In this document: positions 25,283 to 38,123 of the stretch, in pieces
Position numbering within the stretch: the stretch's first letter is position 1
Layout of the letters: the number at the start of each line of letters is the position of its first letter
Assembly: GCA_905182985.1 (NCBI GenBank)
Contig: CAJJDN010000003.1
Span: forward strand, 559,047 to 623,046
Length of the DNA: 64,000 nucleotides
Direction of reading: 5' to 3'
Source: Paramecium sonneborni
Lineage: Eukaryota > Ciliophora > Oligohymenophorea > Peniculida > Parameciidae
Made by a program: the position numbers and the translations under genes
Notes under the pieces: generated by a model
What the model saw: the letters and a program-made list of their open reading frames with translations, nothing else
What the model was told of the DNA's origin: nothing
The model's database searches: none

Positions 25283-27164
25283 ATGCAATCAAAAGGTCCT
25301 TCTGCTTAATATCTATCCAAACTAATAATTGAAGATCCAAATAGAGCTCCTGAACGTGTATTTAAGACTAATCAAAAATATGCTGAATATATTGCTTATT
25401 TAGGTTCTTAAAAATAACCAATAACTGCATATTCTAAATTAGCATAATGGAAATAATACTAATTTGAGAATGTAAATTTATTAATTGATCCTGCTAAAAT
25501 ATCTCCTTTGTTATCTGCACTTACAGATGAAAATAAATTATTAAAACAAGAATGTTTTAAATAATCTAATGATATTGTTGAATTAACTACTATGGTTGAA
25601 AGATTGATTGATGATAATATAGTAATCAAAAAACATCTAGATTTAAAAACTAATGAGATGCAACACTTTCTTTAAACATAAAAAACATAAAGTAATGAAG
25701 AAATTTAAGATCTCAAATTTCAAATTTAATCATTGTAAGATGAGAATAATCTACTTATAACACATTTAGAAGATTTGAGAAGAAATCAAAATGATGATGT
25801 TATAAATAATCTAGAAACTGAATTAAGCAATGCTAGAGATTTGTATGAATAATAGCAATAGAATTTTAAATAATGTTAAGATCGAGAATATGACATAAGT
25901 AGAGAACTTGTTAAAATCAATTCTTAATATAAGGATTCCTTAGAAAAAATTGTTGAATTATCCTCCTAATTAAGTATTTATGAAGATAACAATCATGAAC
26001 TAAGAAATTAAATTATGTTAATTTCTAACAAAATTAATATTGTATAAAAGAATGCTTTTGATTAAGTTAATGAAAAAGAAATTGAACTTGAAAGTATGTA
26101 AATTAAATTCAATGCTATAATTAAAGACAAAGAATCTATTAAAAATTAATTAAATTAATATGAGTTAAAGATTTCAGAATTAATTAAAGATAATACTAAA
26201 TTAAGTGAAGAAATGAAAATGTATTAATTAATGAATAATGAACTATTAAATTAAGAAAAAGATATTAAAAATCAATTAGAAATAGAGAAAATGAAAAAAC
26301 CAACCAACAACTTTGATGAATAAATACCAAAGGAACAACTTATTAAAGAATGTAGAAGATTAGGAGAATAGTTAGAAAGAGCTTAATTAGAATATATCAA
26401 ACTAGATGACTTTTTGACTAAACAAATCGATTTATAAAAGAAATAATCTGAATAAATTCTTGAAAATATGAAAATTAGATATTAAACTTCTTTAGACAGT
26501 AGATAAGAATAAATTAATTAATTAGAGAAATAAATAGCAATATAAATTGAATAGATTAATATTTAAAAGAAAGAATTGGAAATCATTAATTTGGAATATT
26601 AAGAAATTAAATAAAAATAAGTATATTTATTAATATCCAAAATAGGAAGATTAATCTTAGTTAAAGAAATTAGTTGATTAATAAGTTATGGAAATTAGAG
26701 TGTTAAAAAGTTAACTATAAGATAAGAAAATGTTGATAAATGAAATGTTAGAAGAAAAAGATAAGATGAGCAAATTATTTAAAAGTGAATAAATAGCAAA
26801 ATAATAAAATGTTCATATTTTAGAAGAAGAAATAAAATAATTATAAAACTAACAAATAAAATATTAATCCTAGAAGGAAGATTTAGAAAAATTATTAGAA
26901 ATTAATGATAATTTAAAATAAGAGATTCATCATATTTAATAATAATATAAGGACATTTAAGTTCTGTGTAGAGAGGAAATAGAAAAAAGATAAAATGTAT
27001 AATTTTGATTAATAAAGTTATAAGTAGAAGCAGGTATTTAGGCTAATCAGATTGGAACACTTAAAGAATAGATAAGATACTTTTAAGATTAATAGTAGAG
27101 AAAGGATAAATTAGATTAAGTGTTATAAGAAAATCAGATTTTAAGAGCTCAACTTAAATAATGA
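25283..27164 (+). CDS. long coiled-coil protein, 611 aa
   Basis: Three exons (introns 25 and 21 nt; the 21-nt one carries an in-frame TGA). The first 80 residues look folded (starts MQSKGPSAQYLSKLIIEDPN). Nearly everything after residue 120 is uninterrupted coiled coil rich in Glu, Lys, Gln and Leu. This is typical of centriolar, basal-body or ciliary scaffold proteins such as the CEP/CCDC types, but I cannot assign a family. It starts 33 bp after the citrate synthase stop on the same strand. Confidence 0.7.
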
Positions 27165-27210
27165 TTATAAATTATATAAATACGAAAAAAACATAAAACA
27201 AAACTATTAA

Positions 27211-28295
27211 TCAAAATAAACTAAGATTATTGTCTATATGAAATGAATGTTTAAAAAAGCTATTAGGTCTTTTGTTTTGAGTGCTGAAAAAATGTGATGA
27301 AATTTATGGTTTTTAAATTCCATATGTTTACTAATATTTCTCATGTGTGGTTCTAACATGAATATTTTTACTCCAAAGAGTAGTAAATATTTATTCTTTT
27401 TTTTTATGAGTTTATTAGTCATAATGGGTAAGATCAATATCAATAACATCTGAAATTAAATTAATTAATTTCGAAACTGGTTAATTATTGTTTCGTTTAG
27501 TTGCCACTTAAGGTGTTTTACGAATGCTGTAATTACTAATACTTCTTGTTTTGTTTATGATACATGAAGTAGGTCTATTTATTGGCATTTTATTTACTCT
27601 AGGTGAAAATAACTCTTCTTTTGGTTTGTTAACAATTTGTCTCTAAATAATTATAATAAATAATTAAATACATAGTTGGATTTCATAAGAGTGATGGTTT
27701 CATAAAGAGAAGAGAACAATTTATTAAATTATGATCTGCAATATTCATGTAACCACTTCATAAGTAAAGGCATAAAGGGAATCTAAATATAATCATCCCT
27801 CTATTACTTTATCATACAGATTATTTTTCTTAATCGCTTATATTTATTGTAATCTATGGTTCATTCCCGATGCAATAAAAAATTGACCATAAAGTTCTGC
27901 TATATCTAAAAATTCACCAGACAAGTTCACCTTCACTTGGAATTAAGGTAACCACTATGTTATTAGTTTTAGTGATAAATGATAGAAAGACCTTCATCAT
28001 ACAAACCTTTATACATCAAATGTGTTTTCGATTTGTTAGGCACTAACATTTCTATAAGTGCAAATTCTTATTCAACTCTTTATTTCTCTTATTTTAAAGA
28101 TTAAGATAGGCATTTCTCATTAACATTAACAAATGATAAGAAATCGGTTGGAGTTTTAATATGCTCTGTTTGATTAAGTCTTTGTTAAATTGTCTTAGTA
28201 TTGTTAGCTCTATCAAGCCCTATTTATAAAAGCATCGAGAATATTTCAAATGTATTTGCTTCATGAATTACAGGATATAAAGAATATGTCGACAT
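27211..28295 (-). CDS. unknown protein, 336 aa
   Basis: Four exons (introns 20, 25 and 29 nt). The N-terminal two thirds looks alpha-helical and folded (TFEIFSMLLQIGLDRANN, LYDEGLSIIYHQNQQ, GEFLDIAELYGQFFIASGMN). It resembles a small helical repeat or BAR-like domain but without a recognisable signature. The C-terminal 110 residues are Asn/Thr/Lys-rich and probably disordered. It lies 48 bp downstream of the LITAF gene on the same strand. Confidence 0.6.
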
Positions 28296-28343
28296 AGCTT
28301 TTATAATTTAATATATATTTTGATTATAATATGTCTTATTTCA

Positions 28344-28696
28344 TCAGCAAGCCTTAAATTGTCTTACTCCTATCTATTATATATTCCTAATATTTATACT
28401 GCTTGACTACAAGCTGGACAAACATGTGTAACATCCTAGCAATCTTTCATATAAAATGGTAAAAATGCTAAAAATGCTCCTAAAATGCAAAGAGTAAAAC
28501 AGCACAACCAAGTATGTGTCCCTGGCTTATGCTATAAGATAGATATTGCTTCAACTTAACAACTACTACATTTGAACATTACTGGCTAAGCAAACCCTTT
28601 CTATAATCATTTGTTAGTACCATCAAGTTATTAAGGCAATTAATATTACTCTATTGGTATATTCAACCTTATCTATTCATCATTTTATTATTACAT
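28344..28696 (-). CDS. LITAF-domain (SIMPLE-like) membrane-associated protein
   Basis: Three exons (introns 24 and 26 nt) encode 100 aa. The zinc ribbon is split as in LITAF: VMFKCSSCQ at the N-terminal side (CxxC) and HVCPACSQAIG at the C-terminal side (HxCPxC). Between them lies a hydrophobic helix (WLCCFTLCILGAFLAFLPFY) that inserts as a membrane hairpin. The N-terminus is Gln/Asn/Pro-rich with a possible PxxY-like segment. LITAF proteins work at late endosomes and lysosomes in ESCRT-linked sorting. Removing the last intron gives a natural stop. Retaining it would read on into the next gene. A 40-codon open stretch upstream is cut off by an in-frame TGA. Confidence 0.85.
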
Positions 28697-29725
28697 ATTT
28701 TAATTTTAATATAAAACGAATTATGCTAATAATATTTTTTTCACTTCTCCTAAAATTAAGAGTTGGATTTATTACTAAACCAAATCTATCTAATCATCTA
28801 CTTCTTCTCATTTTCTGAAATCATTCTTATTAATTATTTCTAAAAATTTTGTCAATTTTTATTATTCTTTGTTTTTACAAAATATACTATTCATCTTTTC
28901 TTCCTTAAATATTATAAGTTTATTTTATCTAATTTGGTATTTAAATATATCAAAATCAAAAATAAAAAAAATTATTTTTATACAAATATAAATCCAAAGG
29001 GAGTTTCTTTTATAATATAAAAGAGGTTATTTCTTTTTGATCTAATAATTATATTATTAGATTGGAAATTTAGTAGATGAAATAATTATTTTGAATCAAA
29101 CACAATAAAGCTCTTAGATTTAAAAAAAGTAATTTTTAAAATTATAACTTTTAAAAAACAAATATTTATATATAGAAGAAGAAATTCAATAAAAATTTTT
29201 CCTCATCATCGAATTAAGCATCAAGAATTTTAAGTTTATTCGTCATGTAAAAAACTGTTAAGAAAATTAGTAAAAATATAAACTAATTACTCTTGGATTA
29301 TGAAAGATTATTATAAAAATAAATAGTTGAAATTTTCTAGCAAATCAAAAAATTAAAAATATTAATTAAAAAATTTGTTGAAAATACTTTTTTATTTTTT
29401 TTATTTACTAATGAACAAGTCAATCATATTGTAATTTGATATTTAGAAGAATCTTAATTTGAAAATAAATCCTCTGGAAGATTAATCATATATTTAGAAA
29501 TTGATTAGATATTAATGATTTAACATTTCTGCTTTCATAAATTTTGGGTTACATTTTATATTAATCATCAAATATATAAAAGCGCTTTTTAGCTGTACTA
29601 ATTTAAGTTTTGAAATTTTTTAATCAACGCTTAAAATGAATCTAAGTCAAATTTACTATTTTAGTTTAAAAGATTATAATATTTTTAATAGAATTTTTTA
29701 TTTTTATTATTGATTAATATAGAAA

Positions 29726-30081
29726 TCAACTACTAAGTTTAGCTGTAAGGTCTTCTGATTTTTTTACTGAATCTACATGATCGAAAACTAGATTGTAGGC
29801 TTTTTAGACAACTTCAATTTCAGAGAGTCTTTATTTAAATAATAATAATACCTTTAAGTTTATCGGCTAATATAAGCTTAATGATATTGTTCTTATTATT
29901 CTTTTGTTAATTGAAGCAATTCTTCTGTAATTGGAATATCAATTAATAATTATTCTTTTTAAGCCAAAACAATTTTCTATTAATAATTCTTAAGGATCTT
30001 ACTTGTTAATTAAATTTATCATTAAATTATTGATTTAAGTTTTCAAGATCAGTTGATAATCTTTTTCTTAAAGTTTCAATT
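29726..30081 (-). pseudogene. duplicate 3' fragment of the secreted coiled-coil gene
   Basis: Identical to 30899-31254, the last exons of the gene that starts at 33317, but cut off by the N at 30082. It is an assembly duplicate. Confidence 0.85.
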
Positions 30082-30082
30082 N

Positions 30083-30898
30083 TATTATAAGTTTATTTTA
30101 TCTAATTTGGTATTTAAATATATCAAAATCAAAAATAAAAAAAATTATTTTTATACAAATATAAATCCAAAGGGAGTTTCTTTTATAATATAAAAGAGGT
30201 TATTTCTTTTTGATCTAATAATTATATTATTAGATTGGAAATTTAGTAGATGAAATAATTATTTTGAATCAAACACAATAAAGCTCTTAGATTTAAAAAA
30301 AGTAATTTTTAAAATTATAACTTTTAAAAAACAAATATTTATATATAGAAGAAGAAATTCAATAAAAATTTTTCCTCATCATCGAATTAAGCATCAAGAA
30401 TTTTAAGTTTATTCGTCATGTAAAAAACTGTTAAGAAAATTAGTAAAAATATAAACTAATTACTCTTGGATTATGAAAGATTATTATAAAAATAAATAGT
30501 TGAAATTTTCTAGCAAATCAAAAAATTAAAAATATTAATTAAAAAATTTGTTGAAAATACTTTTTTATTTTTTTTATTTACTAATGAACAAGTCAATCAT
30601 ATTGTAATTTGATATTTAGAAGAATCTTAATTTGAAAATAAATCCTCTGGAAGATTAATCATATATTTAGAAATTGATTAGATATTAATGATTTAACATT
30701 TCTGCTTTCATAAATTTTGGGTTACATTTTATATTAATCATCAAATATATAAAAGCGCTTTTTAGCTGTACTAATTTAAGTTTTGAAATTTTTTAATCAA
30801 CGCTTAAAATGAATCTAAGTCAAATTTACTATTTTAGTTTAAAAGATTATAATATTTTTAATAGAATTTTTTATTTTTATTATTGATTAATATAGAAA
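30083..30898. other. AT-rich spacer downstream of the secreted coiled-coil gene
   Basis: About 815 bp (also present as 28910-29725) with no supported gene. An imperfect AT inverted repeat, CTAATAATTATATTATTAG, occurs once per copy. Its function is unknown. Confidence 0.4.
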
Positions 30899-33317
30899 TC
30901 AACTACTAAGTTTAGCTGTAAGGTCTTCTGATTTTTTTACTGAATCTACATGATCGAAAACTAGATTGTAGGCTTTTTAGACAACTTCAATTTCAGAGAG
31001 TCTTTATTTAAATAATAATAATACCTTTAAGTTTATCGGCTAATATAAGCTTAATGATATTGTTCTTATTATTCTTTTGTTAATTGAAGCAATTCTTCTG
31101 TAATTGGAATATCAATTAATAATTATTCTTTTTAAGCCAAAACAATTTTCTATTAATAATTCTTAAGGATCTTACTTGTTAATTAAATTTATCATTAAAT
31201 TATTGATTTAAGTTTTCAAGATCAGTTGATAATCTTTTTCTTAAAGTTTCAATTTCATTCATAGAATTGTTAAAATTTGTAGATGCTACTTCTTCAGCTG
31301 CAATATCTTCATTTAAACTTTTTTTAGCAGCATCTCTAATTTATACTAATTTTTCTAAAATTCTTTAAACAGTCGGAACATCAAATCTCGTAGTTAATTT
31401 AACCAAAATAGTAATTGGATGATTTGGTCCGAATTGTTCATGACACTCAGAATGAATTTAGGCTAATATAGCTTATCTATTTTCATCAGTAGTTTATTCA
31501 TCAACAGCTTTACTTAATTTATCAATAATGAGATTTAATGCATTAATAACTTTATTTGCTGATTCAACTCTTCTATTATAAGCTTTAACATCAGCAGCTC
31601 TGGCATTTCTGATGAATTATTCTTGTTCATTTAGAATTGACAATTACTTTTCATATGTTATAATAGTTTCTCTTAAAATCACCAACAATTCAGCTAAAGT
31701 TTAAATGAGAATATTTGCATTTGCTAAATCAGTATTTAATTTAGAGAGATCATCTTCTAATTCATTAATATTTTAATCAAAAACTGCCATTTATCTTGAG
31801 TGTTCAACATCGTCATCAACTTAATCTTATTTTAATGAATCTAATAATTCTTTAATGAGTTTTAAAACTTCATCAACTTAAGCTCCTGTTTCCAATTTAA
31901 TTTGCACTAATTCCTTTAATTAATCACTATATGGACTTTAGCTGAACTACAGCACTAAATACTTGTTAATACTTAATGAAATGATTTCATCAATAATGAG
32001 GCTTAAGGTGTCATGGCTGATAAACATACTCCTATAGTTAAAATCAATAAATTAAAACGGATTAAGCTCATTTTATATAATAAATTAATTATTGGAATGT
32101 GTTACGTTATTAAATTGAATTGATAAATCATTCATGTTAGACTTATTTTCTAACAGCATCACTTAATGAATATTCTGATCTCTCATATGATTGTACTTAC
32201 TAACATATAATAAATTATATACTCTGTCATTTACGTAGTCATCAACTCTTTGTTTAAATTTGTCTTCAGATGTTCCAACTTAAGTAGAATAGATTCTGTA
32301 GACATCAGTGAATAAATTAAGCTCTTCTTGTAATCTTGCTTTATTTTTATTATATTAGACTTCTTCAATTTTTAAATCCTTTTTAGATTATATAAAATAT
32401 TACTTCAATTGCTCTTTATTATTATTATTATATAGCTACACCCCTTTCTCTACAATTAACTGCAGCTAATCTAGCTTAGACTAATTATTCCTATAGTTTA
32501 ATGAGATTCTTTTCTTCAGATGAAAGGTCATAATTGATTTATTCATTTTCTATATCAATTGCTCCCTTGAAATCAGCTAATGTGACTCCAGTAGTAATTT
32601 CTAAATTTTAAGAATTCTTTATTTATTCTCTAATGTATCTCTCCATATCATTAAGCATTTCAATCAATTATCCTTTAACTGTATTAATATTTCCTTATGA
32701 GGATGGTGTTACTTAAGTCCAATCTATGAACATTGTATCAGCAAACTCATGAGCCAATTCTACAAGCTCTGAAATTTTTGCTTATTTATACATTGTTAAG
32801 AATTTCTCAACATATGCTCCATATCTATTTAATTAATTGTTATCTAAATTTTATAGGGAATTTCTCAAAAATATTATAAGTCTTAATGTCATATTATCAT
32901 TTTTAACTCTTTCAATATAATTGGATGAATGTGTGCATCTATTTTATATTTCTATCTACTACCTGTTATTGTCAAGCGTTTAAACTCTTTTTGCATTTTC
33001 AACTAATCTTCTTTGTAAATAACCAATGAATTTATTTGTTTTATCAATGTCAGATTCCCTATCAGAAACTGATTTATCTCGACTTGCGCATAAAAAGTTT
33101 TATTCTTATATTGCTTTGCCTAAATTAAAAATGATATTCTCTTTCAGCTATAAAGTTGTATAACATTCAATACATTTTTAGAAACTGTATAATCTGTATT
33201 GAGTGCAGTAAGTTCAACTGCTGATGCTCCTTTTAGGTCAGCCAACAATTTTTCTACTGTGTCAACCTCATTCTGGCATAATACACCAACAAATAACAAT
33301 AACAATAGGCTCTTCAT
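30899..33317 (-). CDS. large secreted coiled-coil protein, trichocyst-matrix-like
   Basis: Five exons (introns 26, 25, 26 and 23 nt) give 772 aa. The N-terminus MKSLLLLLFVGVLCQNEVD is a signal peptide with a cleavage site before Gln. The rest lacks TM segments and is largely helical and coiled, with few cysteines and regular acidic/basic alternation (KGASAVELTALNTDYTVSKN, ELEDDLSKLNTDLANANI). Secreted coiled-coil proteins of this kind build the crystalline trichocyst matrix in Paramecium and the Grl granule lattice in Tetrahymena. At 772 aa this one is about twice the usual matrix-protein precursor. The second intron has two equally in-frame choices (25 or 28 nt). Confidence 0.6.
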
Positions 33318-33824
33318 GCCGTTTTTTAATTTTTTTATATTAAATGAGTTTATATAACAATCAAAATAATTATACAATCAACCTCAAATACCTATCCTCC
33401 ACTTTTACCTCTTTTTAGACAAATAAACATAATCATCATTCAATATATATTTAAGAAAATATAGTACCTTTATTGAATCAAATCTCAAATCTTTTCTTAC
33501 CTCTATAATAATTTTAATAAAATCTTAAAAAAACTCTACAATTTATTAAATACTTTACTATATTAAAATATAAGTAAGAGGAAATTTAAAAAAAAATAAC
33601 TATACTTTATAGCCAATTTTCTCTTATTATTATTCAAATACCTTATATATTTGTGTAATAATATTCGATATTATGATCAAACCATTATTTAAAAAATCTA
33701 CATCTATTCTTAGTGAAAATTTTAGGATAATATTAGAATATATAGATTTCTATGAATTTTATGAATGTAGAAAACTAAAATATAACAATAATTATTCTTG
33801 TTTTATGCTTATTAAAAATGAAGA
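33318..33824. other. AT-rich intergenic region
   Basis: About 500 bp between the start of the secreted coiled-coil gene and the stop of NDUFV2, both minus strand. It probably contains the promoter of the former. No gene was seen. Confidence 0.4.
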
Positions 33825-34668
33825 TCATTTTTTAGCTTATTAAGCTGCTTACTTCTTTTTCTCAGCCTCAAGTCTTTCTTTCTCTTTTTGATCTAACCAT
33901 TCTTTTTTTGCTGCTTCAAAGTTTCTATCATATTTGATATCCTATTGATTTGCAATATTTTATAAAGTAGTTCTTCCTTAAGGACCTTCAGCATTTTTTC
34001 TACCATTTTGAGGTCCCTTTTTATCTGTTCCATTTTTAAGATCTTCTAATAACTTTAACTATATCTATATATAATATGAATTACAGTATTTTCTGGTGTT
34101 AAATCTTCATAAACCCATTCATTATTAACTTGCATCATTGGTGCATTTGCACATGCTCCTAAACATTCAACTTCTTAAAGTGTAAATAAACCATCAGCAG
34201 TTGTCTCTCCATTTTTTATATTCAATTTTTATTCGATTGTTTTAATTATATCTTTAGATCCGCATAATTAACATGGAGTAGTTCCACATACTTAAAGATG
34301 AAATTTTCCAACTCTTTCTCTATTAAACATTGAATAAAATGATGCTGTTTCATAAACATCCATTTCTGGGATTTCCAAAATTTTAGCTATCTAAGAAATA
34401 ATAATCTATTTTGAACCTTTTTCATTGCTGATAAACTCAAAAAGTTATTATTTTATTTTTATGCAAGCATAAGTAAAGGTATGGTACCTGATTTTTTCTC
34501 ATTTGATGGGAATTTAGCTAAAATAGCTTCAATTTTTTTGTAATTTTCATCTGTAAAATCAAATGGTACTGAATCGCTATTATCTTCTCTATTTTTATGA
34601 GCTACAAAGATGTTTGAAAATCTTTGAATAGATTTTAGTTAAGCTAATTATGCAAACCTTTATATCAT
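33825..34668 (-). CDS. NDUFV2: complex I 24-kDa subunit NDUFV2/NuoE
   Basis: Three exons (introns 26 and 26 nt) encode 263 aa. The N-terminal 30 residues are basic, a likely mitochondrial presequence. The core reads [34 protein letters not shown] and [20 protein letters not shown]. The [2Fe-2S] N1a ligands are CGTTPC and CLGAC in [16 protein letters not shown]. The C-terminus continues past the bacterial-type end with a Lys/Glu/Ala-rich tail. It passes electrons within the NADH-oxidising arm of respiratory complex I. The first intron begins GTTC rather than GTA. Confidence 0.93.
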
Positions 34669-34840
34669 AATTTAATTAATAATAAATATTTAATATATTA
34701 TTAAATAGAAAAGCAAAAGAATAATATTATTGAGTATTTGACTTTGAATAAACTAAAAATAATTTTAGATATTTATATATATACAATATGACATGACCAT
34801 CTAAAAAAGAAAAAATAAATACTTAGAACTATATATTTTA

Positions 34841-35934
34841 ATGAAAAAATTAATATTAATCACCGTTTTTATTGTATTAGGTTTTGCTCAGTAAGATTTA
34901 GCAGAAGCATTTACGTAGTTGTCTTCTACAGATCCTGATAGAACAAAGTTAAATTGGCCTAATTTATCATCAGCAATTTCAGACTTATTATGTGATGTGT
35001 AAAATGTAAGATCAATTGAAAGCGATACTAATTAATAGAAATCTGCCTTACTCTAAAAAGTAAAAGGTATATTAAGATGATAGCTTATTATTTTACATGA
35101 TAGAACTATCAGTTAAATAAAGGTAGACTTAGCAAAACATAAAACAAAATTAAATGATCAATTGACTCCTTATAAGAATGAACTTGATGAAGCATTAAAA
35201 TATAGAGCAGGAATATTAGATTAATAAAAATAAGATTTAAAGATTAATGAAGCAGATTTTATAAAAATGAAAGAGTCTGCTAAATAAGAGATGGATGATG
35301 TTAGCTTTGCATTACAATCAGTAGATTAAGTATCAAAATAAGTATATATATTTAGATGAGAAAATAAGTTAAAGAATTATTGCAAGGAGGTTCAGGAGGA
35401 AATTCATTTGTAGAGATTAAATCTTCTCTTTAAGAATTTCATACTAAAATCACTAATTTAATTAAATCTGACTCTCCTTTATTAACTTTAGCTAGTTCTT
35501 TAATGGAATTACTTTAATTAGATTTTAAAGATAGAAAAGTCTTGAAAGATTTAGAATAACTTTTAGATTAATTTTGGATGAATACTATTGATTATAGAAT
35601 TGAATTAATTAGTCAAGCTAATAGAAATCAGCAATTATATGAAGATAGAAGATAAGCAATTCTTTAAGACAGAGATACAACAATCGAATTATATAATTCA
35701 AAAATTGAAGAATATAATACAGTTTTTGATGAAATATAGAATATTCAAACATATGTTGAAAATAGATAAAAGGATCTTGATGACAGTGCTAATTCATAAG
35801 ACTTTTTCAAGAATATTTGGGGATTGAATGAAGGAATTACAAATACAGTTGATAAATCCTTAATTAGTAAAGCTAATGCAATATAGGAAGCCTTAAAGTA
35901 AATAGGAAATGGAGTGAGTTTTTAAGATAAATGA
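34841..35934 (+). CDS. trichocyst-matrix-like secreted coiled-coil protein
   Basis: Three exons (introns 24 and 26 nt) encode 347 aa, the normal size of trichocyst matrix protein (TMP) precursors. Residues 1-17 (MKKLILITVFIVLGFAQ) are a signal peptide. The rest is alpha-helical and coiled with a Gly-rich break (LLQGGSGGNSF) near the middle. This would fit the proteolytic processing of TMP precursors into two mature polypeptides, though the exact site is inference. The 24-nt intron carries an in-frame TGA. TMPs pack into the crystalline core of the discharged trichocyst. Confidence 0.65.
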
Positions 35935-35988
35935 TCATATTTACAAATCTTAAAAAATTTAAAATTAAATTTCTTTTTTTAATTAAAA

Positions 35989-37692
35989 ATGAGTAGTGTA
36001 TAATTCGTCAACTCTAAAGCTGAAGTGCTTCGTAAATATTAAGCATTAGCAATGAATATAAATGCTGCAGCTGGTTTAATGGAAGTCATGAAATCAAATT
36101 TAGGACCTAAAGGTACATTAAAAATGCTTGTGGGTGGGGCTGGATAAATAAAACTTACAAAGGATGGTGCTGTTCTATTATCAGAAATGTAGATTTAGCA
36201 TCCAACTGCAGCTATGATAGCTAGAAGTGCTACAGCTTAAGATGATATAATTGGTGATGGTACAACTAGCAACGTTTTACTAATTGGTGCATTAATGAAA
36301 CAAGCTGAAAGATTATTAGCAGAAGGAATTCATCCAAGAGTAATTACAGAAGGATATGAACTTGCAAGAAAGGAGGCTTTATAATTTTTAGATAGTTTCA
36401 AATATTAATAATTTGATAAAGCTGTATTAATAAATGTGGCTAGAACTTCATTAAATAGTAAATTAACACCTGATGTTGCGAATTAGTATTATAATATGTT
36501 AAGAAATTATTTAGAATTATTGAGATAGTAGTTGATGCAGTATAAATAGTATAAGTGCCTGAAAAGCCAATAGATTTGTTTATGGTTGAGATTATGCATA
36601 TGTAACATAAAATGGGAGCAGAGACAGAATTGATTAGAGGATTGGTTTTGGATCATGGAGCAAGACATCCAGATATGCCAAAATTTGTGAAGAAATGTTA
36701 TATTTTAAATTTGAATGTCTCATTAGAATATGAGAAAACAGAAGTAAATAATAAATAAATAAATAGGTTCATAGTGGATTCTTTTATAATACAGCAGTAG
36801 ATAGAGAGAAATTAGCAAATTCTGAACGAAAATTAACAGATGATAAATGTTAATAAATTATTGATTTTAAGAGAAAGGTTTGTGAAAAGAATGGATATGG
36901 ATTTGCAGTTATTAATTAAAAAGGAATTGATCCAGTTTGTTTAGAAATGTTTGCTAAAGAAGGAATTGTTGGTATAAGAAGAGCCAAAAAAAGAAATATG
37001 GAGAGAATTGCAAAAGCTTGTGGTGGTAATTCTGTAAATGCAGTTGAGGATTTAACAGAAAATGATCTTGGATATTGTGAAGTGGTAATAATTTAATATA
37101 ACATTAAAATAGTTAAGAGAATACACTTTAGGAGAAGATAAATATACATTTATAGAAGGTGTTTAAAATCCCACTTCATGTACAATTTTAATTAGAGGAC
37201 CAAATGAACATACTATTGCATAAATTAAAGATGCTATTAGAGATGGATTAAGAGCTGTTAAGAATGCTATTGAAGATAAATGTGTTATTCCTGGAGCTGG
37301 TGCATTTGAAATTGCTACTAGTGTTCATCTTTAAAAATTTAAAGATTCTGTTGCTGGAAAAGCAAAATTAGGAGTTTAAGCTTTTGCTGAATCTTTATTA
37401 GTTATTCCTAAAGCTCTTGCTGAAAATTGTGGATATGATGTTTAAGAAACTATAATTTAAGTTACTGATGAATACATTAAAAATAATATTCCTGTTGGTG
37501 TTAATGTTAGCGAATAAGGTTTTATTGCTCCTATTGCTAATGGCATTTTTGATAATTATTGCTCTAAAAGATCTTGGTTGAATATTGCCCCTACTTTAGC
37601 TTAATAATTATTATTAGTTGATGAAGTAACCTTTAATATAATTTATTTAGATTATGAGAGCTGGTAAATAGGCAGGAGGTGCCCCACAATGA
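35989..37692 (+). CDS. CCT6: chaperonin CCT subunit zeta (CCT6)
   Basis: Five exons (introns 29, 23, 28 and 25 nt) encode 532 aa. Group II chaperonin motifs are all present: [50 protein letters not shown], and [12 protein letters not shown] in the apical domain. The CCT6-type sequence [20 protein letters not shown] and the C-terminus MRAGKQAGGAPQ follow. Zeta is one of eight subunits of the cytosolic TRiC/CCT ring that folds actin and tubulin, a heavy demand in a ciliate. It starts 54 bp after the preceding gene. Confidence 0.95.
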
Positions 37693-38123
37693 TAAGAATG
37701 ATATAATTATATTTCAGTTTATACATTAATCAATTATTTTAATTCTAATAATTACAAGATATAATTAAATTTTCTTTTCATAATTATTTTCTTAAAATAA
37801 AATTTAGATTTAAAAAAATTTAAAAATACAAAATTAAAATATCTTAAATTTAAATGATCCTTTTCTTTATTTACTTTTTGATAAAAATGGAAATATTATC
37901 ATTTGCAAATATCCTAGATATGTTAGGCATCATTTTAGTAAAAAAAAGATACAATTTAAAACAAAATTTACATGCTATATTTTTATTTTGTTTCAGATTG
38001 AATTCCTGAATTATGATAAAAATCATCAGGTAATTCTGTAATTATTTATATATTTAATGCATGTTTATAAAGATTTGTTCTCCATTTAAAAAACTAATAA
38101 TTATTACAACTTTTGATTACAAG
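37693..38123. other. AT-rich intergenic region
   Basis: About 430 bp between two plus-strand genes. I see no coding frame. Confidence 0.4.

Larger units (their letters stand above)
28910..31254. repeat. perfect direct duplication around a single N (assembly overlap)
   Basis: Bases 28910-30081 recur unchanged at 30083-31254 (period 1173), separated by one N at 30082. The block holds about 815 bp of spacer plus the 3' end of the secreted coiled-coil gene. It has the same signature as the other two N junctions and is best read as unmerged overlapping contig ends. Confidence 0.9.
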
